DNA of 64,000 nt, taken from NCBI RefSeq assembly GCF_025244845.1, contig NZ_CP104264.1, forward strand, positions 310,001 through 374,000, written 5' to 3'. Of this stretch, positions 1-10,631 are shown piece by piece. Source of the stretch: Arthrobacter sp. zg-Y1171. GTDB taxonomy: Bacteria; Actinomycetota; Actinomycetes; Actinomycetales; Micrococcaceae. The notes below the pieces were generated by a model. It worked only from the letters and a program-made list of their open reading frames with translations, was not told the DNA's origin and searched no databases. Every line of letters starts with the position of its first letter. Position 1 is the first letter of the stretch. A program made the translations under genes and the position numbers.

Positions 1-654
1 GCCAAGGCGGGCTGGCTGCGCTGGTCCGATGCGTTGAAGCCGGGCCGGCTGCGGCCGGGCCGGGGAGCGATGGCGCTGCGGGTGCGGTTCGCAACGGAGG
101 ACGGCTCGGCGCAACCGGGCTTTGACCTCACGGAAGCGGGCACCCGGAAGTCGCTGGCGGTGTACGTTGTACGGGACCTCGCCGACGTCCCCGGGATTGC
201 CCGGCTGGGGCCGGAAGCGCTCGACGTCGACCCGGCGGCTTTCGGGGAGCTGGTCGGCTCCCATCACGGCCAGATCAAGGGGCTGCTGCGGGACCAATCA
301 GCCATCGCGGGGATAGGCAATGCCTACAGCGACGAGATCCTGCATGCAGCACATCTGTCTCCGTTTGCCATCGGCGCCAAGCTGGGACCGGCCGAGGTCC
401 AACGGTTGTTCGAAGCCATGGGTGCCGTCCTGGAATCTGCAATCGAGAATGCGTCCGGGCGTCCCGCCGCGGAATTGAAGGACTCCAAGCGGCAGGCCAT
501 GCGGGTGCATGCGCGGACCGGTGAGCCCTGCCCGGTGTGCGGGGACACCGTCCGGGAGGTGGCCTTCGCGGATTCCTCCCTGCAGTACTGCCCTACCTGC
601 CAGACCGGAGGCAAGCTGCTGGCGGACCGGAGGATGTCCCGGCTGCTGAAGTAG
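1..654 (+). CDS. Fpg/Nei-family DNA glycosylase, 3' part
   Basis: The reading frame is open from the first base of the window, so the N-terminus with the catalytic proline lies outside. The visible 217 residues hold the helix-two-turn-helix segment (AGIGNAYSDEIL, about residues 102-113 of the visible part) and a C-terminal zinc finger CPVCG...CPTC followed by a basic tail, both hallmarks of formamidopyrimidine-DNA glycosylase/endonuclease VIII enzymes. These remove oxidised bases and nick the backbone in base-excision repair. A second family member (Nei2 type) lies at 29557-30354. Which paralogue this is (MutM, Nei1 or an actinobacterial Fpg2) cannot be decided without the N-terminus. Confidence 0.9.
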   Translation, partial: AKAGWLRWSDALKPGRLRPGRGAMALRVRFATEDGSAQPGFDLTEAGTRKSLAVYVVRDLADVPGIARLGPEALDVDPAAFGELVGSHHGQIKGLLRDQSAIAGIGNAYSDEILHAAHLSPFAIGAKLGPAEVQRLFEAMGAVLESAIENASGRPAAELKDSKRQAMRVHARTGEPCPVCGDTVREVAFADSSLQYCPTCQTGGKLLADRRMSRLLK

Positions 655-684
655 CTGCGCGGCAGGGCTTCCGACCCAGAAAAA

Positions 685-716
685 CAGCGGGCCCCGGATT
701 TCTCCGGGGCCCGCTG
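685..716. terminator. Bidirectional hairpin terminator
   Basis: A 13-bp GC-rich stem (685-697 with 704-716, 6-nt loop) lies between two convergent genes. Five A residues precede it on the + strand, giving a T-tract for the minus-strand protease transcript; the + strand side is followed by CCTTATT. It probably ends both transcripts. Confidence 0.75.
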
Positions 717-747
717 CCTTATTGGTTGGCTAGGTCAGCATGATGTC

Positions 748-3700
748 CTAGCCGCGACCGCCGCCGTTGCCGTGGCCGCCGCCGTTGCCGCCGCCGTGGC
801 CGTTGCCGCCCTTGCACTTCTGGGCTTCAAAGTGAGCCTTGTAGGTGGCCTTTTCGACCTTGCCCTTACCCGTGGAGGTGAGGGTTACGGTGACGTCGCC
901 TGCCTTGATGGAGGACTGGCGGGTCTTGATGACCACCGACTTGCTCTTGCCCGGATCCAGCTTGTTCACCGTAGCGGTGCCGTAGTTGGACTTCACCGTC
1001 ACATTGGCCTGCTTGGTCCCGGTGTTCTTGACCGTCACCGCAATCTCGGCACCCGAACCCGAGCACTTGCTGACCGCGCTGATCGGATTGACCGGCGTCG
1101 GCTTCACAGTGGGTTTGGGTGTCGCGGTCGGTTTCGGTGTCACCGTCGGCTTAGGCGTGGCCGTAGAGGTAGGTGTCGGCGTCGGTGTCGGAACCACCTT
1201 GGCCGGAACCTTGATCGGGACCACTTCCGCCTTGCCGCCGTCACCGTTGGTGCCGCTCAAGTCTCCGGTGGCGTTGTGCAGGTGCAGGAACAGCGCCTTG
1301 GCGTCGGTGTTGCCCGCACTGCGGGTGACATCCATCTTGCCGCCGTTGACGTCCGCAAACAGGCTGGCAGGCGTGGCGCCCGCGAAGGTCAATGCCGGGT
1401 TGGCCGCGTCGAACGGGATGTACTCGGTGGTGTCGACAGGAACGCTCTCGCCCTGTTCATCCACGCTGTACGGGTTCCAGGTGGTGACCCGGTACCGCAA
1501 CGGTGCCGATGCCGCGTTTACATCCAGGCCCAGGGCCGCTGCTGAAACCGGCAGGGTAACCGCATTGGTATCGAAGGTGTTGGTATCAGTGCCGCCCTGG
1601 ACACCGTTGGCACCGGTCTGGTCCACCATTACCGGAGCAGCGCCGGGGGTCAAACGGTAAGTCGCAGCCAGAACCAGGTCCACGTCGGCCGCGCGGGAGG
1701 TGAAGGTGACGAAGTCCGGGACCGAGTCACCATTGGTGTCGATCTCCACGTCAATCTCGAACGCACCGCCCAGCATGGGCCAGTTGGCCCAGGTGCTGAC
1801 GCCGAAGTTCACGACGGACGTCTGAAGATTGCCGCCGGCAGCCTTCAGCGTCGGAATCGTGGAAGATGCGCCCACGGCCTGCAGGTCCATCGCGTACATG
1901 GAATCCATCTTCACGGACTCCAGCCGCGGGCTCTGCGCGCCGAGGACCAAAGGCGAAACCAGGGACAGGTAGCGCGAGGCACCCGTGCCTTGGTTGAGTT
2001 CGCGGCCCTGCAGGGTCACGGTGCTCTTCAATGCCTCGGAGTCGGCGAAGGCGATTTCCTTGCCGGCACTCATATCCGACGTCGGCTTCGGGGCCGAGTA
2101 GACGGGTACGCGCAGAGTGGGCGTGCCGTTGCCGGCAAACTGCACCCGCCCGGAAACGTCCGCCAGGAACTGCCTGGTAATGCTCAACTGGTCGGTCTCG
2201 GCTGCGGGGTCAATGGTCTTGGCCAGTGCAGCCGGATCGGAGATGCTCAAGGTCACGTCCACGGTTGCCTTGCCGTTGCCCGGCACGTTCACCGAAGGTG
2301 TGGTGCTGATGACGACGCCGGGCATGGTGGACGCCTGCAGGTAGCTGACGTTGTAGGACACAGGGCGGTCGGACTTGTTCTCCACCGTGACCTGCCGGGT
2401 CAGCACGAGGGCTTCCTTGCCGAGCTCCAGGACGCCGAAGTTGACGCTGGTCAGGGCCGGGTCCTCCGTGGCGTAGGCCAGGACCTTGTTGTTCAGGGCG
2501 TCAAGGGCATCTACCCGGCCGGAACCGACCCGGTTGGGCCCTTGAACGGCACCGGACGCAGTGAGCAGGTCATGCGTGGCGGTGTTCATGATGGCGGTCT
2601 TGACCTCGTACGGGTTCAAATCCGTAGCCGCGTAGAGCAGGGCCGCAATACCGGCCACATGCGGGGTGGCCATGGACGTGCCGCTGCTGACGGCTGCACC
2701 GGTGCCGGAGCCGACGGCTGCTGATCCAATAGCCGAACCCGGCGCCGCGACGTCGGGCTTCACGATGCCGTTGGAACCGTGCACTCCGCGGGAGGTGAAC
2801 GGGCTGACGGTGTCACCGGCGCCCGAGGGGGCGCTGGCGGTGGCCATGTAGGCCGGCGACAGGCGCAGGGTCAAGGTCCCCGCTTCTGCGGACGGCCGCA
2901 GTCGGTCCGAGGATTCGGCGTTGAGCTGGATGCCGGGGATGGTGGCGTTTCCGCCGATACCCGATTCAAAGACCGCACGCGGGGAATCGAGCACCACGCC
3001 GGTGGCTCCGGCGGCCTGGGCATTATTGAACCGGACCCCCGAGCCGCAGGGGAAAGCAGCGTCTTCTTCCCACTGGATCCAGACCCATTTACCGGTCAGG
3101 GAACCGGCAGGGAAGGCGTTGCAGCCAAAGCGGTTGTCTGCCGGAGCCATCACCACATTGCCGGTGAGCTGTGCTTCGGTAACTGCCGGGTCCGAGTAAT
3201 TGAAGTTGGAGGAGTACTGCCCGGCGACGGATCCGGCCAGTTCGGCTGGAGCGAGGACGTCGGCGCGGTCGAGAGTGACCCGGGAACCGATGGTGCTGGC
3301 CACGGTCAGGGCCGACTTTGCGTTCCCCGGGGAACCGCCGATGTCATAGACGTCTCCGGCGTTGCCCGAAGCGACAACGGAGAGGATGCCCTGTTCGGTG
3401 AGCTTGTTGACGATGTCGTTTTCGGGATCGTCAACCGGGCTGTAGTCGGAGCCGAGGGACATGTTCACTACCTGGGCACGGTCCGAAAAGTCGCCGTCGC
3501 CGTTGGGGTCCAGCACGTAGTCCAGAGCCTGGCCGACCACCTCGGAGGAGCCTGCGCAGCCGAAGACACGGATGCTCACGAGCTGGGCATCCGGTGCGGA
3601 ACCGGGGCCGATCCGCATGGAATTGACCTGCTCCGCCGTGAGGGTGGAGTAGTCGCCGCGGAAGGTGGAGCCGTCGTTGTTGGTCCCGTACCCGGCGGCA

Positions 3701-4539
3701 GTGCCGGCCACGTGGGTGCCGTGCCCGCCGCAGTCGAGCGGATTCAGGTCCGGCCGGGGGACCGGCTGGTAAGTGGGGGAGTCGGGATCGGCATCGTAGT
3801 CATCGCCAACGAGGTCGTAGCCGCCAATGAACTTATTGGAATCAAGAAGGCCGCTCCCGGCCGAGGGAATGGTGGCCGAAGCCTGTGCTGCCTGGTAGGC
3901 CTCGATGGTGCCGGGGCCGCCGAAATCGCTGTGGGTGTAGTCGAGGCCGGTATCCAGGACGGCGATGGTGATGCCTTCTCCGGTCTGCTTGCGCTCCACC
4001 CACGTGTTCAGGGCCCGGGTGTCAATATCCGCGCCCTTGTTGTCGACGTGCTTCGGAACGATCTTGGTGATGCGGGCAACGTCCGAGCGGCCGGCCAGCT
4101 CGCGGATGGCCTCGGCGTCGCCGACGATCGCGGTGCCGGGGAGCGTGTTGGTGGTTGTGTAGAGGGTGCTCGCGGCAGCTTCCTGTGCCACTGATTCTGC
4201 CTGCGAAGTGATGTCGCTGCGGATCTCTTCGACCAGGGGCTTGTTCACCACCGGCTCCGCTTTTCCGTCCTTGACCTCCTCGGGCTGGGTCTGTTCAAAG
4301 GCGCCTTCGCCCGTGAACTGCACGTAAACCGAAACCTGGCCGGTGGCGTCCCGCAGGCTGGGGGACACTTTTTGTTCGGCGAACCGCTCGAGGGAGATGC
4401 CCTCGGTGAGTTCATTGCCGCCGGCAGGTGTCTCAGTGGCCTGCGCCGGCAGGCTCAGGCCGAGGCCCGCTGTGAGTGCGATCCCGGCGAATGCGGCAGT
4501 GACAACCGCGCCGGGTTTGTGATGGATGGACAATCTCAT
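748..4539 (-). CDS. Secreted subtilisin-like S8 serine protease
   Basis: A 1263-residue exported protease. ATG at 4539 is preferred over the upstream GTG at 4560 because AAGGAG lies 4 nt before it. A signal peptide ends near residue 34 (LPAQA). The catalytic triad is visible: D196 in AVLDTG, H273 in GHGTHVAG and S622 in GTSMATPHVAG. A protease-associated (PA) domain is inserted between His and Ser (about residues 440-560). Beta-rich, fibronectin-like sequence follows the catalytic domain, then a Thr-Pro-rich linker with TPKPT repeats (about 1120-1155), a small beta domain, and a Gly/His-rich tail. There is no LPXTG sorting motif. It probably degrades extracellular protein; the substrate is unknown. 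The length is large for S8, as in lactocepin-like enzymes. Confidence 0.93.
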   Translation of the reverse strand: MRLSIHHKPGAVVTAAFAGIALTAGLGLSLPAQATETPAGGNELTEGISLERFAEQKVSPSLRDATGQVSVYVQFTGEGAFEQTQPEEVKDGKAEPVVNKPLVEEIRSDITSQAESVAQEAAASTLYTTTNTLPGTAIVGDAEAIRELAGRSDVARITKIVPKHVDNKGADIDTRALNTWVERKQTGEGITIAVLDTGLDYTHSDFGGPGTIEAYQAAQASATIPSAGSGLLDSNKFIGGYDLVGDDYDADPDSPTYQPVPRPDLNPLDCGGHGTHVAGTAAGYGTNNDGSTFRGDYSTLTAEQVNSMRIGPGSAPDAQLVSIRVFGCAGSSEVVGQALDYVLDPNGDGDFSDRAQVVNMSLGSDYSPVDDPENDIVNKLTEQGILSVVASGNAGDVYDIGGSPGNAKSALTVASTIGSRVTLDRADVLAPAELAGSVAGQYSSNFNYSDPAVTEAQLTGNVVMAPADNRFGCNAFPAGSLTGKWVWIQWEEDAAFPCGSGVRFNNAQAAGATGVVLDSPRAVFESGIGGNATIPGIQLNAESSDRLRPSAEAGTLTLRLSPAYMATASAPSGAGDTVSPFTSRGVHGSNGIVKPDVAAPGSAIGSAAVGSGTGAAVSSGTSMATPHVAGIAALLYAATDLNPYEVKTAIMNTATHDLLTASGAVQGPNRVGSGRVDALDALNNKVLAYATEDPALTSVNFGVLELGKEALVLTRQVTVENKSDRPVSYNVSYLQASTMPGVVISTTPSVNVPGNGKATVDVTLSISDPAALAKTIDPAAETDQLSITRQFLADVSGRVQFAGNGTPTLRVPVYSAPKPTSDMSAGKEIAFADSEALKSTVTLQGRELNQGTGASRYLSLVSPLVLGAQSPRLESVKMDSMYAMDLQAVGASSTIPTLKAAGGNLQTSVVNFGVSTWANWPMLGGAFEIDVEIDTNGDSVPDFVTFTSRAADVDLVLAATYRLTPGAAPVMVDQTGANGVQGGTDTNTFDTNAVTLPVSAAALGLDVNAASAPLRYRVTTWNPYSVDEQGESVPVDTTEYIPFDAANPALTFAGATPASLFADVNGGKMDVTRSAGNTDAKALFLHLHNATGDLSGTNGDGGKAEVVPIKVPAKVVPTPTPTPTSTATPKPTVTPKPTATPKPTVKPTPVNPISAVSKCSGSGAEIAVTVKNTGTKQANVTVKSNYGTATVNKLDPGKSKSVVIKTRQSSIKAGDVTVTLTSTGKGKVEKATYKAHFEAQKCKGGNGHGGGNGGGHGNGGGRG

Positions 4540-4893
4540 TGCGCTCCTTGAACATTCCACCGAGCGCTACCGGGCATGTCCAAGAGACAATTGCACGGCT
4601 GCTGACACACTGCGGCAGGTTTTCCGTTGTGCCTCCAACCCCCGTAAGGAGTGTCAGCGTGCACGTAACGGCCCCCAAACCAAGCAGCCGTAGGGTCACA
4701 ATAGAGGAGCAAACGCCCAGTGCAAAGGTTGGACCTATTAATAGCGAATTACTTCTTTGACCCTTGTTTTTTTGCAATTCAGGCTGTAAATTCCAGCGCC
4801 TGCGGGTCGAATAAACGCCGGAAGGAGCCGCCCCGTTGGGGGGACGGCTCCTTCCATGATTCTTCTGGCTTGTGTTTGGGCGGGTTGACGCAG
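4540..4893. other. Intergenic region with hairpin terminator
   Basis: 354 bp between the pyridoxine kinase gene and the protease gene, both on the minus strand. It contains a hairpin with 10-bp outer arms (4821-4830 with 4845-4854) and a C4/G4 inner stem, most likely the terminator of the kinase gene. The part nearer the protease (about 4690-4790) is AT-rich for this genome and probably carries the protease promoter, but I could not assign hexamers. No convincing ORF. Confidence 0.55.
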
Positions 4894-5739
4894 TTAGAGC
4901 GCCGGGCCCTGGCCGGCGTTGCCCTGCCACAGCGCATCAAACGGTGCGTTGGAGGAAACGCGGTTGCGGATACCTTCCGTGACGAACGCCTTCGCCGTCT
5001 TTGCCGCTTCCAGAGGCGTGGCCCCCTTGCCCAGTTCAGCAGTGATAGCCGCAGCGAGGGTGCAACCGGCACCGCTGACAGCTACCTCGCCTACCTTGGG
5101 TGCCCGCAGGACCTCCATGGTTTCGCCGTCGTAGAAGACGTCGACGGCGTCGTCGCCTTCCAGCCGGACTCCGCCCTTGGCCAGCACTACGGCTCCGCTG
5201 GCTTCATGGATGCGGCGGGCTGCTTCCTGCAGGTCTTCCACGGTCTCAATGGAATCCATGCCGGACAGGGACATGGACTCGAAGTGGTTGGGGGTGACGA
5301 AGGTGGCCAGCGGGAGGATCTGGGCCTTGAGCGCCTTGTCGGTATCCAGTGCCGCGCCGGGTTCCTGGCCCTTGCAGATGAGCACCGGGTCCAGCACGAG
5401 GTTCTTCCAGTCCTGGGCCTGCAGCGCCTTGGCAACGACGTCGATGGTTGCCGGGGTGCCGAGCATGCCGATCTTGACCGTGTCGAGGTCATAGGCGGTC
5501 ATGATGGCTTCGAGCTGGTCGGTGATGACCTGCGGGTCCACCGGGACGAACCGGTGGTTCCAGGAGTTGTTGGGATCGAAGGACACGATGCAGGTCAGGG
5601 CGGTGATGCCGTAGACGCCGAGTTCCTGGAAGGTCTTCAGGTCGGCCTGGGCGCCGGCGCCGCCGGTGGCTTCGGAACCTGCGATGGTGAGCGTGACGGC
5701 CGGAGCTGAGGCCGCAGAAGAGGATGTGTTTGCAGACAT
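4894..5739 (-). CDS. pdxK: Pyridoxine/pyridoxal kinase, ThiD-like PdxK type
   Basis: A 281-residue ribokinase-fold protein. The N-terminal TIAGSEATGGAGAQADLKTF motif is common to ThiD and PdxK. Two stretches, DPNNSWNHRFVPVD and DPVLICKG, resemble Bacillus subtilis PdxK rather than canonical ThiD, so phosphorylation of pyridoxal/pyridoxine (vitamin B6 salvage) is the better guess; hydroxymethylpyrimidine kinase activity is the alternative. The anion-hole segment is SGAGCT, with Cys as in B. subtilis PdxK. ATG at 5739 has a weak GGAG before it; an in-frame GTG lies at 5754. No thiamine genes are adjacent, which agrees with a stand-alone B6 role. Confidence 0.8.
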   Translation of the reverse strand: MSANTSSSAASAPAVTLTIAGSEATGGAGAQADLKTFQELGVYGITALTCIVSFDPNNSWNHRFVPVDPQVITDQLEAIMTAYDLDTVKIGMLGTPATIDVVAKALQAQDWKNLVLDPVLICKGQEPGAALDTDKALKAQILPLATFVTPNHFESMSLSGMDSIETVEDLQEAARRIHEASGAVVLAKGGVRLEGDDAVDVFYDGETMEVLRAPKVGEVAVSGAGCTLAAAITAELGKGATPLEAAKTAKAFVTEGIRNRVSSNAPFDALWQGNAGQGPAL

Positions 5740-5832
5740 GGCTCCATCTTCCACCCAAAACGGCGGAACCGGCCACCCTTGTAAGACGCGCTGTTACGGC
5801 GCGCCGCCGCCGTGCCCCGGCGGCGCTGCGGG

Positions 5833-6486
5833 CTAACCGTCCCCGCGGACGCCTCGGAGCAGGCGGACTACGTCCTCCATGATGTTCCGGACCACCGGGA
5901 GCCGGGACAGGATCACGAGTTTGGCCACCAGCGGGGCCAGATTCGCGGCCAGCCGGTGGGACCTGCGCTGTCCGGGGGAGCGGTCATACACCCAGAAGAA
6001 GGTGATCCCCATATGCATCAGCCAGAGCAGTTCGGGCAGATCGTCGCGGATAGCCACGGGCGGCTGCGGCCGGGCGGTCGACACCGCCTGCCGGAACATC
6101 GCGATGGATTTCCCCCGCCCGACGGCGTCGTCCTCCCGACGGTTCGGTGACATGGCGTCGCGCAGGAAATGCACGCCGAAGGCGTGGTACGGCTCCATGG
6201 TTGTCAGGCCGGTGGACAGAATGACCGCCAGGTTTTCGCCCAGGTTGTGGCCCTCGCGGATCTGCGGCAGCGCAAGGGAGCGGTGTTCATCCTGGAGGGA
6301 CCGGTAAAGCTCGTGGAGGAGGTCATCCTTGGAACGGAAATAGTAGTAGGCGTTGCCTACCGAAACGTTTGCCTCCTGTGCGACAGCGCGCATGGTGGTC
6401 TTTTCGTAGCCCTGTGAGGCGAAGAGGCGCAGCGCGGTGTCGATGAGGAGCCGGCGCGTCTGTTCGCTCTTGGCGGTGACGGCCAA
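5833..6486 (-). CDS. TetR-family transcriptional repressor
   Basis: 217 residues. The N-terminal TetR DNA-binding domain is clear (about residues 5-60: TALRLFASQGYEKTTMRAVA, then VSVGNAYYYFRSKDDLL). The C-terminal ligand-binding part is unclassified. The start is TTG at 6486, supported by AAGGGAG 6 nt upstream; there is no ATG nearby. The gene is divergent from the queuosine-precursor transporter at 6678. An 18-bp palindrome at 6530-6547 overlaps the likely -35 element of this gene, so autorepression is expected. Inducer and regulon cannot be read from sequence. Confidence 0.9.
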   Translation of the reverse strand: MAVTAKSEQTRRLLIDTALRLFASQGYEKTTMRAVAQEANVSVGNAYYYFRSKDDLLHELYRSLQDEHRSLALPQIREGHNLGENLAVILSTGLTTMEPYHAFGVHFLRDAMSPNRREDDAVGRGKSIAMFRQAVSTARPQPPVAIRDDLPELLWLMHMGITFFWVYDRSPGQRRSHRLAANLAPLVAKLVILSRLPVVRNIMEDVVRLLRGVRGDG

Positions 6487-6529
6487 TGATGCTCCCTTTG
6501 CAGTATTTTCAGCGTTTAGTAGACCATTC

Positions 6530-6547
6530 TTTTGAACGTGTTCAAAA
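6530..6547. promoter_or_regulatory. Palindromic operator, probable TetR site
   Basis: TTTTGAACGTGTTCAAAA has 8-bp perfect arms around a 2-bp centre. On the minus strand a TTGAAC inside it can act as -35, with TCTACT 16 bp downstream as -10 for the tetR gene. It lies 43 bp upstream of the tetR start and 130 bp from the divergent transporter start. Confidence 0.7.
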
Positions 6548-6677
6548 TCGTGTGCGCGGCAGGAGCGGACCGGGCGTGGCAGAATGGATGCGGCCCTGCG
6601 GGGCTGCCCGGGGCAGCGGGCACAGTGCTAATACAGCCGGCGAAAGCCAGGCGAACCACTAACCGAACGGAAATGCC

Positions 6678-7412
6678 ATGAACGCACAGCCACGGGCAGC
6701 TGTGAAAAACGCTGCAGCCTACGCCTCCCGCGGGAGCTCCCAGTACGACCTGATCCTCACCCTGATGTGCGTGGTCATCGTCATTTCGAATATCGGCGCC
6801 TCCAAGGGCGTACAGTTTTCCCTCCCCGGCGGCTGGGACATTGTCACCGACGGCGGTTTCTTCCTCTTCCCGCTCGCGTACATTCTCGGCGACGTGGTGA
6901 GCGAGGTCTACGGTTTCAAAGCCGCCCGCCGCGCCATCTTCACCGGCTTTGCGATGGCACTTCTCGCCGTCGTCAGTTTTGCCGTGATCATTGCGCTGCC
7001 GGGGTTCAACGACGCCTACGGGCTGGAGAAGCAGGCTGCACTGGAAGTAGCTCTCGGTCCGGTCTGGCAGATTGTCCTGGCGAGCCTGCTGGGGTTCCTG
7101 GCCGGCCAGCTGCTGAACTCGATGGTGCTGGTGCGGATGAAGGAGCGGTTCCGTGAGAAGGCACTGACCGGACGGTTGATGCTATCCACCGGTGTAGGGG
7201 AGTTTGCGGACACCCTGATTTTCTGTGCCATTGCGGCTCCGGTCATCGGGATTACCGACGCCGGCGGGTTCTTCAACTACGTCCTGTTCGGCTTCCTCTA
7301 CAAGACGCTCATTGAGTACCTTTTTGTGCCGGTCACGGCGTTGGTCATCCGGGTCATCAAGAAGCGCGAACCCAGCTACGTGGAGCCGCTGCTGGAGCCT
7401 GTCGCAGCGTAG
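6678..7412 (+). CDS. yhhQ: Queuosine precursor transporter, YhhQ/VUT family
   Basis: A 244-residue membrane protein with about six hydrophobic segments. It carries the family hallmark YILGDVVSEVYG (about residues 73-84) and an N-terminal SNIGASK stretch. YhhQ proteins import queuosine precursors (preQ0, preQ1 or queuine). The tRNA-guanine transglycosylase at 8131-9405 lies 0.7 kb away and no de novo queuosine genes are in the window, which suggests salvage. ATG at 6678 follows CGGAAATGCC, a weak ribosome site. The gene is divergent from the TetR repressor, whose operator could also affect it. Confidence 0.88.
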   Translation: MNAQPRAAVKNAAAYASRGSSQYDLILTLMCVVIVISNIGASKGVQFSLPGGWDIVTDGGFFLFPLAYILGDVVSEVYGFKAARRAIFTGFAMALLAVVSFAVIIALPGFNDAYGLEKQAALEVALGPVWQIVLASLLGFLAGQLLNSMVLVRMKERFREKALTGRLMLSTGVGEFADTLIFCAIAAPVIGITDAGGFFNYVLFGFLYKTLIEYLFVPVTALVIRVIKKREPSYVEPLLEPVAA

Positions 7413-7440
7413 GGGCGGGGACCGGGTTCGGTGCTCCCCG

Positions 7441-7671
7441 TCACTGCCGCGATTCGTCGCGGCGTCCGCTGCTCCGCCGCGTCCCCATGAACATCAGAAG
7501 CGGCCCGAGGACGAGTGAAATGACGACGGTGATGATCGCTTGGGAGGGTGGCTTCCATACCGCCACCACTACCAGCGCCAGCAGCAGGGAGAGCGTAACG
7601 AGGATCTGGATGGTCCATCCAACAGTGCCGTGCCCGCGCCGCACTACAGGATTCCCCTGCTTTTCCGCCAT
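7441..7671 (-). CDS. Small two-helix membrane protein, unknown
   Basis: A 76-residue protein from ATG at 7671, chosen over 7698 because GAAGGGG lies 5-6 nt upstream. Two hydrophobic segments (about residues 18-37 and 42-60) are separated by a short KPP turn, with a basic C-terminus (RRSSGRRDESRQ). It resembles small actinobacterial integral membrane proteins but I do not recognise the family. It is convergent with the YhhQ gene. Confidence 0.55.
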   Translation of the reverse strand: MAEKQGNPVVRRGHGTVGWTIQILVTLSLLLALVVVAVWKPPSQAIITVVISLVLGPLLMFMGTRRSSGRRDESRQ

Positions 7672-7847
7672 GCTGACCCCTTCGAATAGCCGTTGCAAGA
7701 CCGCCAGGCCTCCGCTCCGAGCCTAGCGGCAACGGGCCCTACCGTGCGGGGAAACGCCAATCAGGTCACCGGGCGAAATCCCTGCCCAGGTGTGCAAAGG
7801 TGGGGGAACGCCAGAGCTTCACTTCCCCCGTACGGCAGGAGACAAAC

Positions 7848-8057
7848 ATGAGCAATCAGGAACCAGTCCCGAACCCCGGTGCCAAGGCAGTAGATGAAAA
7901 TCTTGCCGGAACCGCGGAGGAATTCAACGACGAAGTCACCAAGGCAATGATCGAAGACGCCCAGGAGAAGGATTCGAGCCCCGGAGACGAGGAACGGGAT
8001 GCCCAGCCCGCCTTGGAAGAGGATGAATCGACCCAGGCTAAGCCGGACAATTCCTAG
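7848..8057 (+). CDS. Small acidic protein, unknown
   Basis: A 69-residue, strongly acidic, probably disordered protein (many D, E, N, S and P). ATG at 7848 follows a good AGGAG at 7837-7841. No recognised domain. It is convergent with the tgt gene. Similar small acidic hypothetical proteins recur in Arthrobacter; the function is unknown. Confidence 0.6.
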   Translation: MSNQEPVPNPGAKAVDENLAGTAEEFNDEVTKAMIEDAQEKDSSPGDEERDAQPALEEDESTQAKPDNS

Positions 8058-8130
8058 CCGGCTTGGCTTTCCGCAGAACCCCTGGAACTCGGCACGTCGC
8101 ACGCAAGGATTACAGCGGTAGGTAGACCAG

Positions 8131-9471
<1,341 letters not shown>

Positions 9472-9527
9472 TTATATCTGCTGGTGCTTTCCCGGGGATA
9501 GGTTGGATTGGCGGAATTCAACCGGCC

Positions 9528-10631
9528 ATGCACCCCGCCGCCGGAATATCCCCGCACCCCCGATGCCTACGGCACGAAAGGCAGAGGCCACCCGCGTTGA
9601 CGCACCTGCAGGAAATGTTCAGGATCGCTCCGGCACACAACGACCACCACGCGGCCATCCGCTGCGCCATCGGAGTGGGCGTTCCGCTTCTCCTGCTGCT
9701 TTTCCTGGGGCGGATCGACCTGGCCATTTTCGCCACGTTCGGTGCCTTCACCGGGATCTACGGCCGGAACGAACCGCACCGCCAGCGACTGGGCCACCAG
9801 GGCCGCGCCGGGACACTTATGCTGGCCGTCATCCTGGCGGCAGCGCTGTGCGCCCGCCTGGACCTGGATGACTGGGGAACCGTCATCGGCACCACGGCAG
9901 TAGCCGGTTTCGGCACCATTGCCACGGGCTTTTGGCGGCTGCGCCCGGTCGGCTCCCTGTTCCATATCTTCGCCTTCGCCGCCATATCCTCCGTCCCGAA
10001 CCATCCTCCGCTCTGGCAGGGGATGCTCACCGCAGTCCTCACGGTGGCCTTCTCCATCCTGCTGGGCCTGTCCGGGATGCTCGTGCAGAAGTACCGCACG
10101 GAATGGAAACCACCGGAACGCCTGCGCTTCACGCCGGCCCAGCGCCGCCTCATCTACATTGACGGGCTGCAGTATGCGGTGGCCGCAGTGGTGGCAGGAT
10201 CCATCGCCACCCTGCTGGGCATCGGCCACAACTACTGGGCCATGGTCGCGGCGACCGTTCCACTGATCGGCGCGACAGTACGCCACCGGGTCCACCGCGG
10301 CCTGCAGCGCATCCTGGGCACGTTCGGCGGCCTATTGCTGACGGCACTGATCCTGCTTCCGGGCCTGGAGCCCTGGCAGATGGTCCTGGTCATTGCCGCT
10401 TGCCAGTTCGGGGCGGAGATGTTCATCGCCCGGCAATACGCACTGGCCCAGGTGGTGGTCACGCCGCTGGCGCTGGTCAGCACGGAGCTGGCCCACCCGA
10501 GCAACCCGATGGAGCTGCTGCGGGACCGCGGCATTGAAACGCTGATCGGCGCCGTCGTCGGCATGGCCGTGGTGGTGGCCGTCCATGTCCGGCAAAAGCA
10601 GCTGCAGCAAAAGAAGCGGAAGTCCGCCTAG
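9528..10631 (+). CDS. FUSC-like inner-membrane protein
   Basis: 367 residues with two clusters of hydrophobic segments (about 43-160 and 215-355) separated by a basic cytoplasmic stretch, the layout of FUSC/aromatic-acid-exporter-like proteins. The motif ATFGAFTGIYGR in the first half and HNYWAMVAATVPL in the second fit that family. It may export small organic acids or other compounds, but the substrate is unknown. The start is uncertain: ATG at 9528 has GGA about 12 nt before it; TTG at 9597 is an alternative. The stop overlaps the stop of the convergent gene at 10628 (shared CTAG). Confidence 0.75.
   Translation: MHPAAGISPHPRCLRHERQRPPALTHLQEMFRIAPAHNDHHAAIRCAIGVGVPLLLLLFLGRIDLAIFATFGAFTGIYGRNEPHRQRLGHQGRAGTLMLAVILAAALCARLDLDDWGTVIGTTAVAGFGTIATGFWRLRPVGSLFHIFAFAAISSVPNHPPLWQGMLTAVLTVAFSILLGLSGMLVQKYRTEWKPPERLRFTPAQRRLIYIDGLQYAVAAVVAGSIATLLGIGHNYWAMVAATVPLIGATVRHRVHRGLQRILGTFGGLLLTALILLPGLEPWQMVLVIAACQFGAEMFIARQYALAQVVVTPLALVSTELAHPSNPMELLRDRGIETLIGAVVGMAVVVAVHVRQKQLQQKKRKSA

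Noticed and set aside
6560..6677. Possible preQ1 riboswitch upstream of yhhQ
   Set aside because: The leader has GC-rich short hairpins but no preQ1-I or preQ1-II core pattern that I can see.
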